Source of the DNA: Coriolopsis trogii
Taxonomy: Eukaryota > Basidiomycota > Agaricomycetes > Polyporales > Polyporaceae
Direction: 5' to 3'
DNA length: 64,000 nt
Assembly (NCBI GenBank): GCA_020543525.1
Contig: JAHYIO010000004.1
Location: 1,612,001 to 1,676,000 of the forward strand
A program made the translations under genes and the position numbers. The notes beneath the pieces are model-generated. The model was not told where the DNA came from, did not search any database, and saw only the letters and a program-made list of their open reading frames with translations. The number at the start of each line of letters is the position of its first letter. The stretch's first letter is position 1. Of the stretch, positions 22,281 through 35,100 are shown one piece after another.

Positions 22281-23129
22281 ATGGCTGGGAAGACACTGAG
22301 CAATGGCACCCTGAGTCTTCGGTTCATGCAGAATGCCCATCGGGCAAAACTACAGGCGCAGGTCGAAGCGGAGCAGGCCAAGATTAGAGACGACGCGGAA
22401 TGGTCAGTGGCTCCGGAAGTCAGGCGGGCATGGGGAATAGGACCATCAACAAGCGCAAGGTGTGTGGTACGACACGATATGTTTGTGGTGACCTTCACAT
22501 CTGGGTAGCACCGATGCAGAACACGAAACTTCATACCTCCCTTTCATCTTCCAATCCGACCTTGGTGAAGGATCCTCTGACGCACAGGCTGGCAATGGAA
22601 TGCAATTCAGAGGGCGCCGTACTTTCAACGCCCGTGGCAAGGAGGTGATTGCTGAGGAGGTGAGCATTCCTTTGGCATGTAGTGCTCGGACGTCTGTGTA
22701 GTCTTAATTGGTGCATTGTCTTGGAAGCCGAAACCGAAGGAGGAGGAACCAGGGGCAGAACCTGAAGAAGAACTGAAATCCATCTCTAACCGGTCTAGTG
22801 TCGACGAGAAACCTCGTTCGCGATTCGAAAAGCGTCCCACCTCTATATCCGGCTTCCGAAAACCAAATGATGGCAAGAAGTCTCGTACAAAAACCGCTCA
22901 GATGCTCATCCGAGAAGATCCTCCCATACGACCCCCGGCGTCCTCGCTGGATGATCCCGCAGACAGCATTCCCATATCACGTCCAGCAGGCTTCGTGAAA
23001 CCCGCCGGTGTGGACGAACCTGTATCACTTCCACGCAAGCGCGACAGGAACCAGGACCCTGGGGTTGGCCGCTCAGGTGCTGATGGGAGTAAGAAGAAAA
23101 AAAGGAAGGGGACGGAGACGAGTTCCTGA
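22281..23129 (+). CDS. MPP6: M-phase phosphoprotein 6 (nuclear exosome cofactor Mpp6)
   Basis: Three exons encode about 225 residues. The N-terminal motif KTLSNGTLSLRFMQNAHRAK is the Mpp6 exosome-binding signature (LSKNLLRMKFMQR-like in animals). The exon after the first intron (acceptor tag near 22507) carries ETSYLPFIFQSDLGEG and GMQFRGRRTFNARGKEVIAE, matching the second conserved block (YGRMSFRGFNP-like). The rest is disordered and basic: KPKPKEEEPGAEPEEE, a stretch with many Pro and Ser, and an end at GSKKKKRKGTETSS that looks like a nuclear localisation signal. Mpp6 binds Rrp40 and helps recruit Mtr4 to the nuclear exosome for RNA surveillance and 5.8S processing. The acceptor of the second intron (ttggaag near 22730) is chosen because it keeps the frame. 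Confidence 0.85.
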
Positions 23130-26100
23130 GTTGTCTGTTACTCCGGGCTTCGTGTCGACGTTACTGCGGCGACACGAGGCCTTGTACGTTATGGCGTTCA
23201 CAAGTAGGAGCTCTATGAGAGCGCCGACACAATACACTATGTGCGTTTTTGGTTGCGAACTATCTGCGTCTGCTCGGTACTGAACTGGGGATGAATACCA
23301 GGTTTGGGTGGTTCTTCTCTCAACTGTGCAAACAATTTGGGCGGCTGATATATTACGGTGGATGCGAAGTGGGGATATGAATGCTGTGACGGTCCTGAGA
23401 ATCCTCAACAGCTTTCTGCATGCCAGGTTCGACGCGACAAGCGTCTGCAAGTCTTCAGCTGGACCGCGTGACTTGTGAAACGACGTCCACGTCGTTGTCC
23501 TTGCCAGGTGTGTTGTACGAGTCGCTCATCATCGGTGTGACACTACCATTCTCATCGGCAGACACGAATGACCACAGACCTGAGACATTTGCCTACAGGT
23601 CATCCTGATCTCCCGCATGCTTTGGAGGCCCACGTATCGGAGTATGCCAGTCCTATGTTTATGCCCTATACAGATAACCTGACAGCAGTTACTGGCGAAG
23701 GTTCAGACGGGTCGTCACGGACGGTCTACCACAGTTCCGTGATCGGACTGCGCGATTCGCGAAGTATAAGGGTATGTCCGCGCAACCTCAGGATGATTTC
23801 ACATATGCGCTCGTACTCCTATCTCTGACCAGTCAGGAGACTCCGGATGCCAAAGGCGACACGCTCCCACACCTCGAGGCTTTTGGTTTTGCAGCGCACG
23901 TCAGAGGGGAAGTTACCGGACCTTGAATGGCTCAGAAGCATGGACTCGTGAATCTCTTTCTCGATCAGATGCGAATGGTACAGCCATGAACCGCCATTGC
24001 CATCCCTGCACGATAACACGCCTTTCCCGGCCGCAGTCCAGTTCTGATTCCATTCATGAGACATGAAGGCCTAGTCGAATGAACAGGTTCGATGGACGCG
24101 CCAGCGCACGAAGCATCAAGCGTTCGTTCCGGGCGTCAGACCCGGTTTCGTCTTATGCGCTCGTGTTCCTCATCAGAATGTCTCAATGGTTTTTGATTCT
24201 TACGCTCGTGAACGGTGCACCTCTTCACTGAGCTTGCACCGGTGACGTACAGGTACTATCCAATGGTATGTCTGCCCGTTATTCGATGGGTCAGCTCATT
24301 CACAATGTTCAATCCATTCCCAACTTTGACAGCGTTCCCGCAAAGTCTATCCTGCTGTTCGTCCGGATGGAGAATGTGGATGTGTGAGCGAGCTGCCAGG
24401 CTGACTCACTCTTCTCAGCCCCTTCCAACGTTGAGGCGGCACGCCGAAGCACGAGCTTGAGCTTGGGGTGTATCTGCACTGCCCGTCCGATGCTCCCACT
24501 GAAGGAAAGGCTGATATTTTAGTGCTCTTTGGCGATTGCCGAATACCACTCGGACCGAAGGCTTTCAAAGCCAGCATTGTGAAGCTCTTCGCTCGCCGTT
24601 TCGGCACATACGTCGTGCCGGGAACGACGTGGAAGGGAAGATGAACCTTGTAACATTGGCAGATCGGTCCTGATTATCATAGGTTTGGCATTCCAGGGTG
24701 TTTCATAACAAGGTCCTCAATCGACAACCGACGTCTGCCGTATCTTTATGGACGGGGTACCAAGGTACCACATCCACATCCACATGACACGTCCTGACGC
24801 CTTGCGCACCATAAGGGTAATTGGGCGTACCGGTTTGGAGGGCAGTTGGTGCGACATCTTCCGTTCGCAGGGAGGGTTCCTGAAGGGTGTTCGAGTTCCG
24901 GTGCGACTTGACCACGCAGCACAATGACAGACCGGCCATGACGTTGGTGTCGCCGTCCGAGGCCGGATCCGCGTTCCCCAGTCAACTTGCTACAAACGCA
25001 TCGGTCTACCTGTGCTGTTATCACGGGGATCGGATGACTGCTACAACTGAGCTATGACTACTACAGTCATGATCCTCACGGCTGCTTCTCATCAACGCCG
25101 TGTGGATATTCCACTTCCCTCTGCGGCTACCGCACGGTTGACGGCCGGTGTAAAGCTGTCAGGCTCTCCAGGCTGCCACAATATGGTCCGGTCATACCAG
25201 GTCCGTATGATGCAGCTGATTGCGCCCGGTGTTTGTAGTGAGCTTACCTGTCACCCCAGACGTGCCACTGTACACTATCAATAGACAGCGGACGAGAAGG
25301 CTGATCGAGACTTAGGCCCAGGGCATCGGAAGCAGCTGTCGAGTCGTCCTCTCGATTTTCGAAGGGAAAGGGCGACGCAATAAGTGCGTCATAGTCATAG
25401 GCAACCCGAGAGTGAGTCGCATTTGCGGTCCGAGCCTCTCGAGCGTGAGGCCGTCGACATTGGTATGAGAACCCGTGCGGAGCTTCCGACGCCACCCGGC
25501 AACACGATTGCCTGAAGGTGAGAAAGGTTCCGCTCTTCGCGAAGCCTGAGCTGAATGAAACGCTCCAGATTAGCCTTTCGCGGACGACGACGTTGCGTGA
25601 TGGTCGGGGTCGCTTGCACGGTTGGCTTCCAAGAATGTCATACTCGAACGGCCACGAGCTCATGACATCGGGAATATTAACCACAGACAAGCTCGACTTG
25701 AATGCCGTACTTAAGACTATGCGCCATGGAACGAACGCTCGCTGAAACGCATCCGCTCAAGCCCGCCGCTCAGATCACCCGAAACGCGGGTCCACTGCGT
25801 GTGTAATCATACCGTAAGGGCGTTTCTCGCAATTGTTCTGCGCCACCCAGTAGCCGACTGCCCACTAGAGCATCCTATACTTCTAACACCGCGTGCTATC
25901 TCTGGCTGCGGGCTCGCGAAGTCTTCAACATCAAAGTTCGGTGCACTCCGCGCGACATGCATTCTAACCCCTCTCTTCCTCCTAATGCCGCGGACGTCTC
26001 TCACACGGGATTCACAGCGCAGTACCACATGTTGCAATCATCTCAGACACATAAAGACACCAAGGCGCGGTGCAACAAGTAGGAGGAAATCGATCAGAAC

Positions 26101-29100
26101 TGGGCGTCTCCTCTCGCTGCGCTCAGATACATATACGAAGCACAGGTGCGCGTCCCCGGAACTACAACTACCCTGGTGACACTGAGAACGGGCTGACCGA
26201 GAGCGTCAAGGCAGACCCTAGAGAACCCGCGACTCTGACGCCCACCGTGTGCTTCCGGATGCGCCTGACCAATGCGGGGTTTTCGTTCCTGACGCCGCTG
26301 GGAGCGTTCAACCCGGTGGTGTGGGTGGGATGAGCCAGTGCGCCTTGTGTTGAAGAGAGGCAGGTTTGTCTCAACGCCCCCATGGCGTGTGTTTCACAAG
26401 GACGATCTGTTCCCCTTTCGCGCGCAACAATGGGGCAGGGCGTCCCTGTTCTTCACGATGCAATTGAGGCATACGAAGCGGATGTTGCCTACTCCATATC
26501 TTGCGTCCATCCGGCGCGGAACACACGGAAGAAATCCACGAATGGTCAATGTTTGCCCGCGCCGAACATCACCGAGCGGGACCGTTCAAACAGGACGTCG
26601 GCTGGAAGAGGGGTCCCCCACAATGCGGCTTCCTTGCGGTGCAGCGAACCGAAAAGAGACCCTGCAGAACCCGCGACCGGCGCGGAGACGGACGATCATA
26701 AAGTTTGAAGCCTACGTAGGAGCGTGCAGGCTCGGGTCACTCTATTGGTCAGCCGGGCGACACGACGAAGCTTCGGTGACCAGCGCGGAATGACGAAGCA
26801 GACGCGCCGCTCGCTATCTCCAGGAGAGCAGGGGCCAATCCAAACAAAGGATACATTGACGGTCTTTGCACGACGGTCTTTTCCCAGGGCGCTCTTGCCA
26901 CCGCTCCTCGAGGGGGCCAAACTGGCCGAGGCTAGCGCATTGCCCTCCTTGATACGCCGTGTGCGCGGTTCGGGCGTCGAGCGTCGATGGCTTGCGTGCA
27001 CCATGCAGCCCGCGGGGTCAGCAGACGAACGGGGACAGCCTCTAGTGCGAAGGTGGCGTGTATTCCTATCGAACCAGTTCGGTCACGTCAGATGCCTCGC
27101 TCTCTCAGTGCTCAGTGCTCACCACGCTTTTCCACTCCGCTCAGGTAGACCTGTGCCAGAGACGGCCGTATGGGACGATCGGGAGCCACCAGGGAGAACT
27201 CCGGGGGACGGGACGCTGGAGATGATGATGTACGTACGGACTTTGACAGACTGGCGTCTCGCCGACGACGATTTGGATGACGCTCTGACGCGCGACGTTC
27301 CTGCAGGGCACCTCTGGGACCCTATGTCATCAGATTTATATCTACTCTGTCATCGAAGCTGCCCAAGCGCGGAACGGACGGCTGTGGTCGGGAAATCGCG
27401 AACATACCTGGCGGTGGCGCAGCGGAGGGGAGGAGAGACGCTACTGGATGGCCACTAGTCTCTCGGCATCGGAGGCAGTGGCCAGTGGCCGGCGCGTCAT
27501 GACGGTTTCGCCCATTCCGGTACGTGTGTGTTCTGCATGCTGCGCGCTGTACTCTTCTGTGGATGTTGACGCTGCGCTTGTACAGGGGATTGGGTGCAAG
27601 TCAATTGGAACAAGATAGGCCAGGAGAAAAATAAAGGGGATCCTCGTGCGTGTGAACTCTGCACGCATCTTGACATCTCCTGTCATGACATGCGTTGTTG
27701 ATCACCGGGCTTTCAACCTTCGCTGACAGTCCTGGCCATAGACGAGAGTTTGTCGCATCAAAACACGCGAGTACGCACCACTGATCGCTCGCGTCGCTCA
27801 GTCGTGTGTGTACAGGTGTACTCCGCGAGAGACCGCCACGCGTATGCAGCACCTCGGAGATGGGCTGCAAGTCGCGCAGATATCAGCCTGAGAACTGCGC
27901 TCGAAGCCAGCGCGCGTTGGAGACGCTCCAGAGTACCAGATGGCGTCTATTGCGCGCGAAACAGCCGTGAGAGGGCAAAAGGTGCAGTGTGTCCGACGCC
28001 GCCGCTGACATTGGCACGGCACCTCCTCAGCGTCCTTGATAAGTGACTTCTGGCTAACACGAGTACGCCGTCGGCCGTGATGGTCGTATGATGGTCGTCA
28101 ATCAGGAACTTAATCGAAGAAGAAGGTCGACGAACCTGGGGGATGGGCACATGCCGGGTCCTGCCTCAGGACACTAGAAGAGCAATCCATGCCACGGTTG
28201 CGTGGGGCTGCGATCCGTGCTTTCGGATAGCCTAGGATTCAAACAATGGGAAGGATTATGGGAATTGAGCACGCTTCGGTGCAATATATGTGAGACATCC
28301 TGTCACAACATCTCGACATAATTGACTGAACCCGATATATCGTTCCAATTCAGGATATCACGTTTATCCCAGTCGACAGATGGGCCGTCGTCCTGTCTTC
28401 CACGGGGAAGATATCTCCGGTGGCGGTCGGAGCCACCTGTAAGATGAAGGCAATGTCCGTTCTGTATACACGTCAGCGTGACCTACATATGTAGCTGCAG
28501 CAGTGCACAGATTCGACCTAGACTGTCAGTACGTTCATATCCGCATGATTCGCGTCGTTCTACGTCCAATCACAACTGACAGCGGCGAGTCGATGAGGTA
28601 CAGATTGCCCACTGCATCTTGGGGAACGTGGATGTAAGCGATGCGACGAATGGCGAAGACGCCGGGTAGTGCGCGTTGTCCTTGTCAAGTGATACGGGAA
28701 GTGACCATCCGAGTATCCTCCAACGCAACGTCCATTCGAGAGCCGACAAAGAACACGGTAGCGAACCGCGGGAGGTACACTGGTATCCCGCTCTGGGATC
28801 TTCTGAGAATTCCTAGTAAGTACTGCCATCCTCTGACAGCTTCTATCCTCGAGACGGGGGTTCGTAGACAGACAGGAACGACTGCAGCTAGTGCCCCGAT
28901 GCCGCATGACATCAATTCCCCTCGCGTGAGAAGGGAGAATCTGACAGCGGGCAGGTGCGCAAAAGTGCGACGTGCCCCGTGAGACCGCATCGCACGACCT
29001 GCGTATCAGGATAGACGGGTTCTCAAGAGGCCCCGACATGCACGAGGTCCTAGGCAGACGTGTCCGATAGACCCAAAACCTGACTGCTCTGCCTACAAGC

Positions 29101-32100
29101 CCCTGCCCGTCTACGACTCCAGTCTAGGACCAAGTATAGGTGCATTCCAGGATCATGTGGCCATGCACCTCCCGGCTGATTGGGTGTATAGCGCTATTGC
29201 TCCCTGTTCGGGTCAATGTGGTACTGAGCGGTCCGGCTCAGACTGCACCTGCAGCTGCGACTGCGATTAGATGACATGTAAAAGACAGCTCCGCTTTCGT
29301 CAATGCACCGAACTTACCGGTCATCTCGAGTACGTCACGTCATTTGCATTGCGCCCGGTGGCATTGGGGTTGACATGCCGGTGTTGTTAATACGTTAGGG
29401 ACGTTAGGATAAACCATTCCCCGTGGACTATACGGCAAGTGGTCAACCTTCGAGGCTTTAGTCCTGGCGCCGCCAACGTCGTGTTTCTTGACATAATGAG
29501 CGTCTTCGTGGTGCTCGACCAAGGCAGGACGCTATCCCATTCGACGCAGTTGGACCTTCCATTGCTGCGACAGAGCTCACGTTAGCAACCAGATGACAGG
29601 GAAACCGTACAGGCCGGCGGGCAAACACAAAGCGTCGTCTTCTGGTGTCCCCCGGCGACGCTTCCCAGCGTGCGTCCCATGGGCGGAGGCGAAGCTGCTC
29701 ATGGTCAGCCCGCCAGCCTCCGCCCGGCAAGGACTGGGGGGTATTATAGTTGCCGTCCGAACCAGGCACGCGCGTCTCGGGTCCTCGGGAAGCGAGGAAC
29801 GTCATCGTATCGAACTGAACCTTGAAGACTCGCTGACAGCTCCCTGGTCCCAGTCCGAACACGCTGCCGAGCGATGTGTCCCGCGACGGCTGCCGTGTCC
29901 ATCGACGGGGCCCTGGCGACGGGGGCCCGAGTAACGATCGTTTCTGGAAAATATACTCAAATTCGCCGGGCTGCGGGGCTACCGTCACTCCACTGCTGCC
30001 GCTTGGACATCCCGGAGGGTGACACCTACGTCTGCGGTCCACGCGATGGCAGACTGCGTCACGGCAAGCCTGAATGGACAGACAGCTGTCAACGCCAGTC
30101 GTTGGAACGCCGCGGGCGTGGTTAGCGCGGGTGCGTGCCCCGTATGGGAACTGCGAACTCACTCGTGTAACGTACGTGCGTGGTGTGGCATGGCGCCATC
30201 CTGTGCACGGTACTGTGCCAGCAGCGCGTAATGCGTTGACCGTGACAAGGCTATCAGGTCTTCCTGCAGGAGAGGTGAGAGGCAAGCTGGCTTTGAATGT
30301 CAGCGACACAACGGCAACTCCGCGACAGGCAGCCCCGGAGACGTTGTGGGAGATTGCTTCCGCCCGCAGTGCTCGTCGTGGCGTCATAGGACGCCCACGA
30401 CCACATGTGCAGCCTGTTCGCCGTTGCCGCCATGCACGGAACTCGTCTGAGGGCGGGTTGGACTTCCACTTCCGGTGTGTCAATATATAGCTGAGCATGA
30501 TGCGTGCTATAAATGCACACTCGGACGTGATACGAACCGTCGACCTCCTTACGGTTGGCAAGTCATCAGCTTCGTACACACAACCTGCGCAGATCTGTCA
30601 GGCGGGCAGCGTGCAGGTTTTGCGCATGTCGAGGAACATCACAACTTTCCCGGGCATAACGGATCCGCCAGCGAAAGCGCAGGTGGACACCGCTGTGCCA
30701 TCAGAAGGTGCGCTGAAGTGCTTCGAGGTGCCTTGGGCAGTGCCTAGAGTTCTGAACGTCAGAATCAGGTCCGTCACCCCATTCCTGGCAATCGAACCTT
30801 CACGATGACACGATCAAAGGAGGTACACGTACCTCGGCCGCGCCCCCCGTCCCCGTCCCAGCCTCTGCTATGACTACCACAGCAGCAAACTGACAAGTCA
30901 TCATAGAAGACTTTCGCCCATGCGCTGAAGGACGCCAGCAGTCAAAGGATGCGATATGTATAGCTCCGCACGCCCGCTCTGTACATGTGCCTGGCAACCA
31001 ACGGCCACGAACAGCTCGAGTGAGAATATAACAGGTAAAGGAGTGGGTACCTCCGTACCTCCTCCTTGGTATTGCGCTAGCACCGAGATCATCATCAGCG
31101 ATGTCCGATGATCAGCATGAGGGCCCATAGTGCGCAGGAAGACCGCAGGCGGATCAAACACAGTTACGCCCGCCCGCGCGGAAAACAACGACAACGTCGC
31201 AGCGTCGCCGCCGCCTCCGGATCTGATATGTCGCCAATGTGTGTAGATCATCAACATCCGTATCAACAATGCATACAGCTTACACTCACCCTCAGGCTCC
31301 CCGGCCGCAGATGTTCGCAAAGCCTCCCCAGACGGTGGCTCCTCGGCGGTGTGGCGCAATGCGCAGACACTGGCTGCGAATCATATGTATCAGCCCAGGG
31401 GCGCTCACACGAGGAACTCACCGCGTTGATGCATAATGGCCTCAGTGGGCAGGCCCTCCAAGGTGCGGACGCGCGCTCATGGCCGTCCGTGGCAGGCGTC
31501 GAAAACGTTGAATGCTGTGCTCAGACCGCGTCCAGATAATCGGCCTCCCACCACAGACGCCCGTCATACAAGAGACGGCCAGTGGGTTTACCACGGGGAA
31601 CGCGAACGAAGCCAAGCTAGCTCGAGCGCCGCACATATAATATACAACACGCAGACGCGGGGAACCCAGAACTCCGACTGAGCGGAGAAGCGGTGCCAGG
31701 ACGCGAGCAGAAGCGTCGGACGTGGCTGATTGCGTGTTACAGGAGGGATAGAACGACGAGGGCAGAGTTTGCGAGTGGAATGGAACGTCCGGGGGCCGGC
31801 TTTCATCTAGGTGAGCGCTGGGTCTCGAGTTCCTCCCGACGGCCTGGGCGGTTGCGAGTGAATTGAACGCAGCCTTGTGGTATCGGTAGGCACGGGTTCT
31901 GGCTTCTGGCAGGGATATCCGGATTCTGTGGAGAGTCCAGGGAGTGCACTCGGAGACGTCGATTCTTGGAAGGCCTGTGACTTGGAGGGGAGTTTAGAGG
32001 CGATACTGCTCGGCGGCAGATGTATGTCAGTGTTGGGCATCGGGAACTCACATTGGCAAGGCTGCAGATAGATACGGATAAGTATGCGCGATATTTGGAC

Positions 32101-35100
32101 CAGCACAATGACGACTCCGAGCCCACGTGAAACGCAGCTCCGTCCGACGCTCACGAGTCACCACCTACGTCCAATGAGGCAGGCGCGACCCAACAACCTC
32201 ACTGCAGGAATCTCGTGCCACTCTCAAGCTTAGTACTCACTGTCTACTTGTGCTTGAGTTTACGTGCCAGCTCTGACGACCTGACCGCCGGTATGACTAC
32301 GACTCCCTGCGCCAGCCCACGAGTTAGGGTTAACGTTCTGTCCCGCCAGGCCCAACGCAGCCCAGCAACCATATCGCGTTTCGAAACGCGGCGCCATCGC
32401 ACGCGAGCGCTAGGCCTCACGCGCACGCTGGAGGACCGTGAACGCGTATGGACGGCCGTTCCGACAGGCAGAACGCGGACGCAGACGCGGACTGCTACAG
32501 AGGACCCGGCACGCTCAGCGCAGATCCGTCGGCAGACGTGGCTCGATCCACGCCCGCCGTGCCTCGCGCACACGCGCACGCATCGTTCCCTCAGGCTCTG
32601 GCAGCCCGTCAGCCGCGAGCGACGTGTCCCCCAAAGGCGATATTGCTCTCCCGGGTGGACAGGCCGGACTGCTGAGAAGGGAAGGAGAAAAAGCCAGAGA
32701 GCGTTTCCGGGTGCACTTTGCCCGGGAAAGACGTCGAAAGCGGTCGAGCACGTGAAAGCGGATGTGATAGATACATACTCTCAGAGGCATCGAAGCTGCC
32801 CGGATTGGACTCCACCGTCTGCCGCCGAGGCCCCTGCAACCCAAATCATCACCGTGAACATGGCGCACTGCTCGCAGTAGGCCGCCCCCTAGGTCAGTGA
32901 CAGGACAGACATGACCGCACCGCAGAACCGCGCCTGTATCCATATGCGCGTGCACATTGCTGGCGAGTGCAGGAGATCGTCGCCTCTGCATGGGCTCCTG
33001 TGGGCCGGTCAGCCTAACACCGATCCACAATCGAAGGATTCGCGGAGATATATCCAGATACAGCGTGGACTGTCCTGGCAGATGCTGGCACGTTGCACGA
33101 ACTCAGAGACAGAGCAGAAAGCGCAATGCGAGTGCTTACTGGAGCTTGGGCTCGCGTTTCGTTCCGTGATATGGAAGACGTGCAGCAGGCTTGTACACAT
33201 GCCGAGGCACATTCGCGGTACGCCCGAGGCAAACGGGCGCAGGCGCAGGCGCAGAACGAACGAGTGGATGAATGGACCGAGTGTCGAGCAAGAGACCGTT
33301 GTACGGCATGCAGTCCTATGAATATGCTGACGTAGGATCATCCTGCAGTCCTTCCCGTCCTACAGTCGTCGTCTCATTTGCGGAGCGCAGGAGAGGAGAA
33401 GCCTTCCGATGTTTCCATGGAAGGACTTATATACGGACGTGCCAAAGCCCCGCCTCGTCGTTCCCCGGGTTCCATCGTCCGTCGCCCGAATCCAGAGCGA
33501 CGAACCTGGGCTAGCCTGAAGGCACTCACCGCTCTAGATCGCTGTTCCGTCGGTCGTGTGCGAAATATGCTTGTTCTCGCCCAATAATCGATGTTCTATA
33601 CCTCTTGAGAGCGCTGGCAGCCTTGCGGTGCAAGATATCAGGGTCGCGGACGTATTCCCTCTCGGGCCCCATCTGATATGTACACCAGAACGATCCCTGG
33701 AATGCTGGAGCGACATTAACCAACAGTTGCGGAGACCTAGAAGACGTGCAAGGAAGACTCACGAACACGAACCTGGAAGCTTCCAAACCACGGCTCCAAC
33801 GCTAGTACCTGTCACCATCTCCAGGAAAAAGCTTCCGCGAACGTTCTGCTCGCAACCGGACACAGTGATAGATCATATCGTACTCTAGCTTACGACCCAC
33901 GATCGGACGGATCCGAACATACCTGCCGAACGCGACCCCCAGCACGCTAGCTATAGTAACCTCGCAGTACGACTCGCTGTGCAAGGTTGCAGAACATAAG
34001 GTGGAGAAAGACAGGGAGAATCCCGACAAGAACGGGTCCACCCCCGGGGGCGTGATGGCATCGATCGGGAAGACGGACCATGACGCGGACACGGCCACAG
34101 AGACTCCCTCGAGGCTCGGAGTCCGGAAGGCGGGACGCAGACATCTGCGCATGCTGGAGGCCCGGGCTTCTTTGACACTTATCGACGCCTCGCGGTGTTG
34201 AGATGCTCGCGAATCTCTGTTTCTGTAGGCCGCCGTCGGCATCGGCATCGACACTTGCGCTCGCATAGCACAATCCCTACACACGTACTAGTACGCGGGA
34301 TCTAAATATTCAGGACGGGCTGCGAGACGTTCGATGGGATTGCGATAGCAGTTCAAACATGCACGTAGGACAGGCAGCGCGTCGATGACGCTCGCATGCC
34401 CCACACCTGTGACCAGGCTCGGGTTTCCAGAAAGTCGTTCAGAGCCCGAGTTTGCTCCAGCTCCAACACCTACACGTACGACGATGATGCGTTCATGTCG
34501 TATGCAAAAAAACCACCTCCGCATACAGTGCGCAACTAGCAGCTCGCTCGAGACGGATCCTCGAGACTCCAGCTCCAGAATCCTGGACTGGCCACACTGC
34601 ATGCCGCTTCTCACGAGTCCACGGCCGCGCTCGCACCGGCTCGCAGGAGGGCGGCTTCTCCCGGACGCGCATCCCTCCCCTCTTCGTGCGCCCTTCCGCG
34701 ATTAGAAGGCGCCCGTGTGCACCCCCGCCCGAGCAAAGTTTGAGAATGCACGCAGCTGAATGAGCAGCAGCAGCAGAGAACCCGGCGTCTGGACGCAGTC
34801 TTGGCATCGCGCCATTCCGAGGAGCGCGCGCGAGAGACGGGCGGAATACTGCGTTGGTTGGTCCGAGGGCCCCTGTGGCCCACACCCGTATCCAACGCTG
34901 GCCACTGCGCGGACGCGCAACGCGCAACGTTGACGAACCTTCCCCGAGCGGTACCGTACGTCATCTCGCGCCTGTTCAAAGTTGTGTCGACCGCGGCGGT
35001 GCCGTCGGATGCTATTCCGAATCAGCGCGGGCACGGTGCCCATGCCATATGTGCTGTCCTGGCCTGGCCGCACCGAGACCTGTATGTGGGTGTGCGTGGT

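Noticed and set aside
25020..25070. Possible tRNA on the minus strand, from an AGCTCAGTTG string
   Set aside because: Only the D-arm-like string is present; no T-arm or acceptor stem could be paired.
26724..27458. 244-codon frame as a gene
   Set aside because: Arginine-rich with no domain, no splice support and several overlapping frames of similar quality.
30515..30575. Possible tRNA on the minus strand, from a GGTTCGTATC string
   Set aside because: The T stem does not pair and there is no acceptor stem or D arm.
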